Assembly (NCBI GenBank): GCA_905182995.1
Contig: CAJJDP010000099.1
Coordinates: 5,404 to 69,403, forward strand
Reading direction: 5' to 3'
DNA from: Paramecium octaurelia
Taxonomy: Eukaryota; Ciliophora; Oligohymenophorea; Peniculida; Parameciidae
Length of the DNA stretch: 64,000 nt
A program made the position numbers and the translations under genes. The notes under the pieces are model-generated. The model had not been told where the DNA came from. It was given only the letters and a program-made list of their open reading frames with translations, and did no database searches. Shown piece by piece: positions 14,076 to 24,701 of this stretch (positions within the stretch are counted from its first letter, which is position 1; every line of letters begins with the position of its first letter).

Positions 14076-14147
14076 TCATCAACCCGAAGACTTGAACTCG
14101 GAATTCTGCCGCTACAGGGCAGCGTTATACCTCTTAACTACTTGATG
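14076..14147 (-). tRNA. tRNA-Tyr(GTA)-like gene or tRNA pseudogene
   Basis: On the minus strand a cloverleaf can be drawn. The acceptor arms are CATCAAG and GTTGATG (6 pairs plus a G-G mismatch next to the D side). T8-A9 follow, then D stem GTTA/TAAC with GG in the loop, then anticodon stem CTGCC/GGCAG with loop CTGTAGC, giving anticodon GTA (Tyr). The T stem is CCGAG/TTCGG with loop TTCAAGTC. The T loop has 8 rather than 7 nt and one acceptor pair is lost, so it may be a decayed copy or an extra-base variant. No intron in the anticodon loop, unlike many eukaryotic tRNA-Tyr genes. Confidence 0.5.
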
Positions 14148-15073
14148 TGATTTATATATAAAAATTCAAACATTCTATATATACAATATTTTTAAGAAGG
14201 AAAGAGATTTGACACAATATAAGAGTAATATGCAATAATATCTCTTAAATACCAATTTTTTGTATTTTATGTCAAAGGAAACTCTTCATGTATTTCCTTT
14301 ATCATTTATGGATTAAATTATTTAATTAAGTTAAACTTAAGCAAGAAGCTAAAATTGAAGTCTTTAAGTTCAATTATCTTGATTAGAATTAAAATCTTTA
14401 TTAGACTTCTATCTTTGCAAATAAAAGGCCTATTAGAATATAATCATGAATAAAATTATCTTCACTGTTTTTAGTTTTACCTTTTGGCTCAAAATTTGAA
14501 TTGAATTTAATCAAAATAAGAAATTGAACAACTCACCATACTTGTCGAGAATCCTATTTCTGTAAATAAATAAATCAAATTCTTGAAAAGATTCATTTAT
14601 CTACTTAAGTGAGGAACTTAATTATTTATAATATTTTCAGACAGGAATTGATTCGAATAATCTATTTGAATTCTTATAATTATGCATTTCCAAACATAAG
14701 TTGAGATATCACTTGCTATCAATTCGAGTTTTTACCTACTTATAATTTGGAGGAATTTAACTAAAATTTATAAACTGATATATTATGATATTTAGAAAAT
14801 GTTAGTTTAGATTTTCAATTTAACTTTCTCATTTGAGACTATATTTCTAGGTACCACACCCTTTAAATCAGACTAGGAAATATTATAATTTAAGAAAATA
14901 AGCTTCAGTTACCTATGATTTAATCATTTTATTGTTTGAACGATAATATAAGGATTTATAAAAAGATTTGAAAATAACAATCAATAAAAATATAATAATT
15001 TGACTGAAAGATATCAAAAATTATAGAAAGAGAAATAAGCAACCTTTGTTAATTCAGCAAAAAAAAATTCTGA
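14148..15073. other. Intergenic, no gene recognised
   Basis: AT-rich. A short frame from an ATG near 14269 stays open for only about 30 codons before TGA. Confidence 0.4.
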
Positions 15074-15418
15074 ATGAATAACGAAGGGATGGATGAATTT
15101 TAAACTGATTTATTACCAACAAAACGAATTACTACTTGCTCAAAGTACAATAATCAAATGTATTAATTTCATCATAATTAATTCTATGTGCAAGCGCAAG
15201 ATTCACTTCCTAATTGAGCTTTTGCAAAGTTAGACCAAGCCACAATCTAACAGTTTAAGACATTAATAGCAATAACAGAAGCTGCATCCTATGAAGGCTT
15301 GATGAATCCATTTATTTAAAGTTCAAGAGAATACTTAAGATAAACAAAAAAAGAAATAATTCAGATTCATCATCACATTGAATTCTTTATATAAACTTTC
15401 AGTAGCTTAAATATATGA
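15074..15418 (+). pseudogene. Small ORF interrupted by one in-frame TGA
   Basis: An ATG-initiated frame of 114 codons reads as normal coding sequence on both sides of a single TGA at 15215-15217 (codon 48), with no frame change. Before it comes ..QAQDSLPN and after it AFAKLDQATIQQFKTLIAIT. No GT..AG intron of 20-35 nt that removes the TGA is obvious. One TGG-to-TGA change in a former Trp codon is the simplest explanation. Readthrough or an assembly error are alternatives. Product not recognised, mainly soluble and helical. Confidence 0.5.
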
Positions 15419-15707
15419 AATCTACACATAATTTGTAGTATTTGTTATATTAAAGTCTAACCAAATTCATTTCAAAGAAATCAAAGCAATTTTTCAAAAC
15501 TTGTAATGTAATTGAATAATTCGAAAGAGTTAAATTTAAAGAAGAAAAATAAATATTAATTTAAAACATCTTACTTCAAATGGATGTGATGTTATATTTC
15601 ATAAATATAATAAAATTAATGAATATATCATAATGAAAATTAAATTATTGATGTAATTAAGGGATTGTATGTAAATTAATTTTTAATTTAAAATACTTTA
15701 TAATTTA

Positions 15708-18700
15708 TCATTTTCTAGGATTTTTCTATGCTCTTTATAAAAATAAGAATAATGTAAGTTCTGTTATTATGATAATCAATTATTATAACCAATTTTTCAT
15801 TGATAATATTTAATTTTCTTTTGAGATAAAACTTTAATAAGTTATGTTTAATTGATTTACTTAATTCTTTAGCAATAAAACTACTTATTAATCATCACAA
15901 GCCTATAAACATGGTATATAATAGTTGTGAAGTTAGAATAATTTAACCTCACAATTAGAATTGCATGTAACGGCAGTAAAATAGGTATCATTGTATTATT
16001 CAATCTTATCAACTTATAATTCTAATTGTTGATGGCTATCTATAACAAACTTATTCTATTAATCAATATTATAAATTGATTTTATGATCCCTTCATTTTA
16101 GAAACTTAAAATAATAAACTTTGGACTCACAAATTCAATATTTTTTATATTTTAGTCTTTTTCATATCTTAAAATATGCAAAATCTTTGAATCAAAAAAA
16201 TTAAATTGAAGATCAAATTAGAATTGTATATAAAAACAATTTAAGTTTACTTAGCAAACTAATATATCAAGTTTGAAATTATTATTCTCATAAACAAATT
16301 CTGAATCTGATATTCTTACTTATAAATTTATTAAATCTCTAGATATAATTTTATTAAGTAAAATATTTGATTATGCTATGATATCAAACTCATGCGATAA
16401 AAATAAGAAATTCAATATACTCCTATTAGGTTGTTAGCTATGTGCTATGAAGTATAAATTTGGAATTTTGCGAATAGATATAAAATAAAATTCATTTTAC
16501 CCATTTATCCTAAACTATTAGAGATTATAATTCTAAATAACAAATAATTATTTAATTTACTGTTCATATGTAATATCTAACAACATGAAATTTTCTATCG
16601 TTTAAATTGAACTCACACTATTCTTATCCAATTAAAATTGCGATTGGATTAAGCCTTAATCAATTAATTTTCCTTCTAAATTATAAATTTGTTTTTCCAA
16701 AACCAATTTCTCATCTATTGTATATAGAAAGATATTAAATTGAGTTTTAAATATTGTAAGTGTATGAATAATTTTATTTGCTTCAAATTGTAAACTAATT
16801 TGTAAATCAAAAGAGTCTAGAATCATTTTGTTTTTCTCCAAAATACAAGTTTTCTATTTGAAAAATTAGCATTTTTATACCTCTTTAAGGGTGAAAGAGG
16901 TTAAATTAGAATATGTCTCTCCATTAAGATATGTAGCGGAAATTATTTTTCCAAATACGTAATTTAATGGCAGTATTTTTGTTGAATTATAGATTAAGTA
17001 GTTCAGTGAATTATTCATTAAATGTTCTAACCTTTAATTGCAGTTTAAGAAGACCAAATTTAAAGCAATTGAATTATTATTCACCTCATACTTGCTCTCA
17101 AATGTGAGGATAATTTCAGTAGTGTAAAAATAAGAATTCAAATTTTATTTAAACAAATTAGGTTTGAATAGTATTTTAACTATGCCTAAATAATAGATTC
17201 TTAATTCATTTTTATATACATAAAGAAATTATTCGGTTGAAAGAAAGTTGGAAATGTTGCATTTTTCATCTACTTAGATAATTGAAATCATTGAATTTAA
17301 GGCTTTGTTCAACAAATCATATATTAAAATATATTATTCTTTCTATTCATTATGAGCAAAGATTGCAATCAGTGAATAAAATATTTAATATTTTAATGGT
17401 TAATCTATGATATATGAATAGGTTGGAAATGTATATAAATATTAATAGTAATTATTTTATTCTTGGTATTGTTTCATTAAAAGAGTATTTTCAGCTAATT
17501 CAAAAATGATAAGTTTTTTATAATTTATAAATAATTGCAATCTAATAATTTTATGCACTCTTAAACTTTAAGTATAAGTATTCTTTCTATAAAAATCAAT
17601 TTATGAAGGTTAAATTTTAACAATTAAAGTATCTTCTTAAGAAAAGGTTGTACAATTTAATTATTATGTTTAATATTTTTCATGAAAACTAAAATTTACG
17701 AATTCAACAACCATACTCATACAGTTCTCAAAATAGATATATAATAAATCCCGTTGTTGCACTAAATAATTAATTTTCTTTTCAAAATTAATCTCAAAGG
17801 CTTTAAATTTGGTATCGATATATGAATAACAGTATAGAGTTTATTTTTCATACACTATAAATGCACTCCAATATATACTAATGAAAATTTAGGATAAATC
17901 TAGATTAAATCTATATTAATATTTTAAATAGATATCATTCATTTCATCAGAAATTGTAAAAGTCTGATTTATGTTAAAGGTTATTTTAATGATGGATTTA
18001 CTATTTTTTTAAATTAAAATAACTGTATTTTTAGTGATTTTAGAAGATATCAACTCTGAATGTTAAATGTCTGATATTACACTATTCTTGTCAACAAAAT
18101 GAGTTACTTAACTAGGATATCCATGAATTTTACTTCTATAATTATAAATAGCTTAGGAATGAATAGAATCTTAAACCGTAAAGTTAGCTGAATTTTGATC
18201 TATTATAATTGTAGCATTTTTTGGTAATAAGTTAACTTTGTATATAGTTACCTATTCATGAATAATCATATCAATGCAAAAAAATACTTATAAATAGGTC
18301 GATTGCTAATATTTCAAATAAAATGGTAAACTATTAATTTTAATAAATTATAGTTGCCCTTATTTTTAAGACAACAATATAAATGGCAAATTATTTAAAT
18401 AGATAACTGAATTTGATTCTATTTGTATAATATCATAAACCAATTCATTATTAACAATATATAACTATGTTGAAAATTGTATTATTATGTTTTCTTTGAT
18501 AGATCGCACTTACTCTATTTTTGAAAATTACGAATTTATTCGAAACTCTTTATAGTTAATTTTGAAAGTTTTCTATATGTTATCATCTAAATAAATATTC
18601 ATTTCCGAATTTAATTATTTTGATTCTACTACTAAAAAGTATTAAACAGCATGATTTTCTAAAATAAATGGAGTTGTAATAGTATAATCCATTAGGTTTA

Positions 18701-19475
18701 TATGCAAGATCATGTATGAATAATATATTACTAAAATATTGCTTTGATAAAATTAGACATTATTTATCTTGTTAATTATTTTGGAATCCATATAATCCTA
18801 ACCATTCAAAACTAATTATTATAATTACAGATAGCTCGAATCAGTAGACCATGTAATCACAAATAAAGCACATAATGAATCTAATGTTTCATAGATTATT
18901 AGATATTTGTCTTTAAAAATGGAATACTATGTTTAATTGTAAATAGGTTAGATAAGTAATGAATCTAAGATTTAACTTTAATCATTAATCATTGAAATCA
19001 TCAATGCTTGCGAAGTTTTACATTATACAATAAATTTATTAATCTAAATATTATGTAATTATTCACATATGTAATTTTTAGTTAAAAGAGTATATTGATA
19101 AGATTCAAAAATTGCAAGTTCTTCATCTATGAGTTAATTCATTATTCTATATTTACAATAGATCAAACCAAGTTTTGAAAAACATATATCAATAGCAGAG
19201 TTATCATATTATAATGATGTAAAAATCTTATCAAATTCTTATGGTATTGTTAAGCTTCTATCTAAACTTGATAATATTTTTGATAGGGTTTTGGCATTAC
19301 TTAATAGTTGTTAACTGTTGGAAAATTCATTTTCAACAATTTCAGTGTCATTCGTTGGAATTATAAGTGCTTGCCTATGTAAAAAAACGTATTCATCTTC
19401 TAACAAATATAATTGCTATATCATTGTAAATACTGTCATTATCTAAAGATAAATTACAAAACCTAATCTGAACAT
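15708..19475 (-). CDS. 1255-residue single-pass membrane protein, unrecognised, intact
   Basis: I translated the whole interval on the minus strand in the ciliate code. From the ATG at 19475-19473 to the TGA at 15710-15708 there is no internal TGA (3768 nt, 1256 codons) and no intron is needed. The product starts with a signal-peptide-like segment (MFRLGFVIYLQIMTVFTMI). It continues as a long ectodomain of short beta-strand-like hydrophobic stretches with many Asn, few cysteines and several N-x-S/T sites. It ends with one hydrophobic segment (LIIIITELTLFLFL, about residues 1230-1245) and a short basic tail (QRAQKNPRK), i.e. type I topology. I recognise no domain; a multi-propeller or other all-beta ectodomain is possible. 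The high density of TAA/TAG codons hides it completely under the standard code. Confidence 0.9.
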
Positions 19476-20059
19476 GAAATATTTTAATTAATCAATAATT
19501 TGAAATATAAAATTCACATTCACTTAAGTTAATATTTGGTAGATACAATAAAAGAATATGAGTTCATTTTAATTTGATGAAAAACAGTTAATTCGCCTAT
19601 GATATAAAAATACTGATTATTGACAAAAATTTCAATATCCTTGTTTGTAAATTTCGCTAATGCTAATGAAATTACATAACCTATTTATATTGTAAAGAAA
19701 CTAATATATGAAATATAGGATTATAATTATGAATGATTAGAAAACAAAAAAATCGAATTCTATTTTAATACTTGTGTTTGAGGCAACATAACATTTTATA
19801 TAAAATTATAGAACAAATGATATCTTCTTTTAATTACTCATTCCTTTCAGCTACTACAAATATCTCTCTAACATTCATTATCTCAGGCTCTCTTCTTCTT
19901 TTTTCTCAAATAAAATGTTTTAGCTTTAAGACAAAATTAATACCCGCACCTCACCAAGGGAGAAAATAAGCTAATATCAAAAAACTAATTTATATAAATA
20001 CAACATTGTTGTTTTAATAATTGAACCTATTTCTATTAATAATCAAGAAATGTGTGTTA
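19476..20059. other. 5' flank of the 1255-residue protein gene
   Basis: Just upstream of the start codon, minus-strand coding-like patches in other frames occur at about 19500-19690 (e.g. NKDIEIFVNNQYFYIIGELT). They cannot be spliced to the ORF by any intron I can find and may be remnants of an older, longer 5' end. Confidence 0.35.
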
Positions 20060-20370
20060 TGATTAAGGGTAGTAAATTGTTAAATATGATATTTAGAAAC
20101 TGCATAATAATTATGAAACAATTGAATACTATAACGAAGCAATTTTTATGAATGCTCAGGATGATTCTGATTAATATAAAAAGGGTAATTTATTGTCAAA
20201 TCTTAAAATTTATTATGCATTATTGATTAAAATATATTGAAAAAGTTGTAACCAAATTGAAACAATATCAAGAGCAATTTATTGTTATGGCGAAACTTTT
20301 TCTATTAGTTCGAAATCTTATATTGCATGGATGACAAAAATAATTCATTGTTAAATATTAACAAATAGTA
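20060..20370 (+). pseudogene. TPR gene relic
   Basis: A short plus-strand stretch near 20110-20220 reads YNEAIFMNAQDDS..YKKGNLLSNL. This is the Paramecium tetratricopeptide pattern (YNEAIxxNPQ..DYxxKGNxLxxL). It carries on only through frame jumps and an in-frame TGA near 20240. At most two repeats can be made out. Confidence 0.45.
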
Positions 20371-20869
20371 TTTATATTATTAATTCGTAAATACTCTATA
20401 GGGTTTTTGCCAAATTGTATGAATTGAAGTATAATGAGCGAAAAAGTTTAAATTTAATACAGTAAATTTTGCTACCTGATTAAAATGCATATATACAAAT
20501 ATATTTTGATTTTGTGTAATGCTTGCTCAAATGCTAGTGCGCATACTATTAATCGAATAAAACAAGCCATTTCTTAATCTAAACTCTCCATTTCTTTTAC
20601 TGTCACTAATTCAATTTAGTAGTATCAATTAATTAACCCTACCACATGTTCTTACACTGACTCTAATACAATAATTGGCAACCCTCTTTACTGGATGCTT
20701 TCTTCATATTAATAATTTTAATATAGATTCTTATGAACCTAAAAACATGTAGAGATATGTAACTCTTGTAGAGATATATTCCGCTAGTATAGTAAATGTG
20801 TAATTTATTTACAAAACTTATAAAGGTGACATTATTTTTTAGTATTACTTACCCTCATGTTAACTGGTT

Positions 20870-22000
20870 TACAGTTGCTTAAAGCTTCATCTATGATTGT
20901 AGAAACAATGCAAAAAGTTTATGATTCATCTGACTGCCTTTGATGAGAAATTTCTAAAATGTGGTTCTGATTAACTCAAATTATTAGTCGAAATGAAAGT
21001 GGATTTGAAGGAATAAAGTTTTGAGAATATCAGGATTAGAGATACCTCATAAGATAGTGGAAATTTGTAAGATGTAATCTCAATGGATCAGAATTTGAGA
21101 ATGTAGATATTAGTGGAATGAACTTGAATTAGAATTAAGCTTAAATGTTTAATTGTAAATGGAAAAATATCAAAATACATGAGTTAAATAAACTAGATGG
21201 TCATTGTGGGAGAGTTAATTAGATATGTTTTTCTTCAGATGGTAAATCATTAGTGTCTTGTATTGATGATAATTATATTATATTGAGGGATGTTGAAACT
21301 GGGAAAGTTTATTCTGTAATAAAGGAAAAGGAAGAAGTAAATTCAGTATGCTTCTCACCTAATAAAAGTACATTAGGTTATAGTAGTGGAGAATTTGTGT
21401 ATTTATGGAATCTTAAAACAGGAAAATAAAAAGCCAAATTAGATGGTCATAAAATTTAGTTATATCAATCAATTTCTTTTCTGATGGTACTACATTAGCA
21501 TCTGGAAGTTGTGATAACTCTATCAAATAAACCAAGTTAGATGGCCATTTAAATGGTGTTAATTCAATTTGTTACTCTCCTGATGGTACTACATTAGCAT
21601 CTGGTAGTAATGATAAAACTATCCGATTATGGGATACTAAGACAGGATAATTAATCTTCTCTTCAGATAATTGGTATAAAAATATTTTAGCATAATTCTA
21701 AAGTCTAACTCTTAAAAACAATATTCTCCTAGAATTTTATATTTATTAATAAATATTATTTAGTTTCATCTAATATCACTATTCTTCTGATATCACAATA
21801 GCTTATATTTTAATCTTAAGGTGCTCTCATTTTGAAACAAAAAATTATTAATCAATCAGGCATCGAATAATGAGTAAGTTGCATTTTAGAAAACTAAATT
21901 GAATTACAAAAATAAAACTGAGCATTGTTAACAACTATACCAAATTAGTTATCAATATCATCATATTATATTTGAATATTTTTATAAACAAGTCCAAACC
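20870..22000 (+). pseudogene. Decayed pentapeptide/WD40 gene
   Basis: Homologous over its length to the genes at 3036 and 24702: the HLTAFDEKF helix, the pentapeptide block, the first two WD units, fragments of two more, then the C-terminal tail. Lesions: loss of one G in the pentapeptide block (TTTGTAAG for TTTGGTAAG, about 21067); a frame shift in the third WD unit near 21470; a deletion of about 28 nt removing a WD signature at 21523; and an altered donor at the 3' intron position (about 21730-21762), where the acceptor ..tttag is still present. Ten or so repeats have been lost. Confidence 0.85.
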
Positions 22001-22559
22001 TAGGTAATTGGTATTGATTTAAAATGAATTTGTTGTCGTGCAGTATTTTGAATTAGATTTTAAACATTGAAAATTGGAGTTCAAGTAGTAAGTGAAGATA
22101 AAATAATTAGTTTTTCTTTTTTTACAAGAGAATGAAAGTAGGCTATAAAGTATGGAAGTTGATTGAATATGATGAGTTGTTTCATTCAAAATTTCCAAGC
22201 AAAAATGATATAAGCTATGAATGTGATTGATGCTGGTTGCAATTATGGGGTCCTTTTCCTTCCACATAATTAGAGTCGTTATGGGTATCACACCTCTTTT
22301 TCAAGCTAGTTATATCATTTTAAACCACTAAATTTATTTATCTAACTATCAAAAGTCCATCTCATCCCTAAATTTTGCCCTTTTTCCCTTTGATCATAAA
22401 TTAACCAATCACTTTTCATGATGTAAATACACTTATAATAGTAAACACATTTATCATATTTTAAGTATTCTTTTTACTAATATACCAGGACACTCAGAAT
22501 TGTGGGAGCAAGTCTACATCTGTTTTTGAGATTTGAATCAAAAGCTAGAAGTAAATCAA

Positions 22560-22930
22560 TTCAATATATAAGAAATCCTACATTAGAATCGATTACGCCA
22601 TTGCTTATTTGAAGATCTGCTTCATTCTTTATAATCAAGACAAAGTATCCAACAACACCGTTCTGAAAAAGTACCTAAAACTAACCCTTTCGAGTTAAAA
22701 ATTAAGTTGGAATGCATTATCATTCACGGAGCGAACCAGATTCGATTAGATGAGAAATTGAAATTGTACAAGTTTATAAAAGAAAGGAAGACTTATTGAC
22801 GTTATGAGATTTTGGATAGGCTATTCTACAAAATAAATTAATTTTTGTCATTGAGTGCAATGAAAAATTTAAGCAAAGCGAATTAGAAATGTATACATTA
22901 TCAAGTATGCATTCTAATATCATTACTAAT
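22560..22930 (+). pseudogene. Coding-like fragment, unrecognised
   Basis: A frame open from about 22630 to a TGA at about 22798 reads as protein (e.g. NPFELKIKLECIIIHGANQI). It continues coding-like in the same frame after the TGA up to about 22930. No domain is recognised and no start is found, so it is listed as a relic only. Confidence 0.3.
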
Positions 22931-23768
22931 TTTGTGAGTAGTATTTCACAAATATATTTTTGTTTTAAGATATAAATATTTAAAATTGAACTACTTTTTA
23001 AATTTTAATTTTACATAACCGATAATAGATGCACCTTAAATATTTTTGAATTATCAATAATTGATAATAACAATTCGTATTTAAAACAAAGGAAAAAAAT
23101 TGAGACAGTATTAAATAAAACAGGCTTGCATTAAATCAACCAAAGAAAGCATAAGTCCTTACAATTTCCCAAATATTATTTTATTTACTCTCCAAATATA
23201 TAAAAAAAATGGTAAAGAAATAGAAATTTCGGAGGTTGAATTTTCTAACCCCTACAATACTTTTTTCTCTAATTCATACATTTTAACTTCACTAAATTTA
23301 GTCACTTTTCACATCATTTTATAAATCTCCAAATTTTCATACTTCTTAGTCCTTCCAGTTTTTGATAAGTGCAATTAGATATAATATAAAATTATTAAAA
23401 ATTCAATCTATATTGTATCAAAACAAATTTAGTCTTTATTGTTCCTTAGTTTATTTTATTCAATCCACAATATTAATTGTAGGAAAGAACTATCCCTCAA
23501 CCCAATTGAAAAAGTATCAGCATAGTATTTTCCCTAAAATAAAAAAAAAGGTATTAGGGATAAATTGTACCTAGTTAGCAAGAACCAAAAAAAGGTATCC
23601 TTATTAGCTCAGCCAGAAGAATAAAAAGGATAATTGAAAAGGATAGCCTGACTGATGGTATTGGTTTGTCCTTATATTAAAAGTTAATTTCACCGTTCAT
23701 TCAGGAAATTTTGAAATTCACAAATCATTGGATGCTACCATCTGCCCCTTATTAGTCGGGGATTTTTC
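22931..23768. other. Intergenic, no gene recognised
   Basis: AT-rich. A frame from about 23362 to 23574 uses no distinctive motif and is bounded by stops in the ciliate code as well. Confidence 0.4.
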
Positions 23769-23987
23769 TTAGCCTAGACGGCCAGGATACGAGAGATAAT
23801 CCTTAGCCCAAACGGCCAGAATGCGAGATGAATTTCCTAACCAAGATGGCCAGAATATGATGGATTTTCATAGCCAAGATGGATGCTGGATTTTCCAATC
23901 CAAGACGGCCGGAATATGGATATTTTCCTGAGCCCGACTGCCATAAAACGAGTGTTTCCCAAGTCCCGACAGCCGAATACGAATCTG
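23769..23987 (+). repeat. GC-rich tandem array, about 7 imperfect units of 27-35 bp
   Basis: Units of the form AGCCxAAGACGGCCAGAATA plus CGAGATGGATTTTCC follow one another seven times with growing divergence. Examples are agacggccaggatacgag, aaacggccagaatgcgag, agatggccagaatatga and agacggccggaatatgg. The array is clearly richer in G+C than its surroundings. It ends exactly where recognisable WD40-gene sequence begins (TTTATGGGATGTCAAGACAG). In one frame the unit would encode about 11 residues with DGQN or TAGI cores. Coding or not cannot be decided from sequence. Confidence 0.75.
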
Positions 23988-24300
23988 TATCAGTTTATGG
24001 GATGTCAAGACAGCAAAAGAGATTTCTCCCTAAAGATATTTGTTACAAGACCTTCTTTCTTAGTTTAACTTGCCACTTTCAAGCCAATCCATTTTATAAA
24101 ATCGTATTTATTAATATCATCCTTTGGCTAATTTTGATGATACAATACAAAGAATTTGTCAAATTCCAATTTTGGAGGCAAAAGGAGCATTAATTTCGAA
24201 AGCAGTATTTAAAAATTATAAAGGTTAGAATCTAAAATCCTTATTTAAATCTAGAAGAAGTTTGGTTTTGGAAGATTTAATGAAAGATTCATAACAAAAA
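23988..24300 (+). pseudogene. 3' fragment of a WD40 family gene
   Basis: Begins within a WD signature (LWDVKTAKEI) and continues through the family's C-terminal tail, including the 3' intron site (gtatttattaatatcatcc..). The acceptor reads tttgg instead of tttag, so it should not splice. The tail (GALI.KAVFKNYKG.NLKSLFKSR) is recognisable to about 24290. All pentapeptide and upstream WD sequence is missing, replaced by the tandem array at 23769-23987. Confidence 0.75.
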
Positions 24301-24701
24301 AGTGATTTACATTAATGAACAATATTACTTACAATTGTTTTTTATTTTATAATAATCTACTTTTATTAAATAGAATCTTAAGCGACTTTGCCACATAAAT
24401 TTTAGTAAAACTTTGCTTTATGAACTTAAAGAATATTTGGTGCAATTCAAAATTGTTAATGGGATACTATTTAAATAAACACCTTTGATGCATTCCTTTC
24501 GTTAAACGATTGATGCTTTTACTGAATTTGTGTTATAGTGTTATTTAACATTTATTAAGAATTAAGCTAGTCATGAGTATAGTTGTCACTATTATACTTC
24601 CATCTAAACAAAAAAAATTGATTTCTTCCTTACAAATTTTCGCAATACGCTTAGGTTTACAATAAAGTAATAGAAATTCAAAAGTATTTAATAAAAATAA
24701 A

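Noticed and set aside
21830-22291. Minus-strand frame of about 150 codons open in the ciliate code
   Set aside because: It lies opposite the C-terminal tail of the WD40 pseudogene, whose plus-strand homology is clear, and the minus product has no protein-like features.
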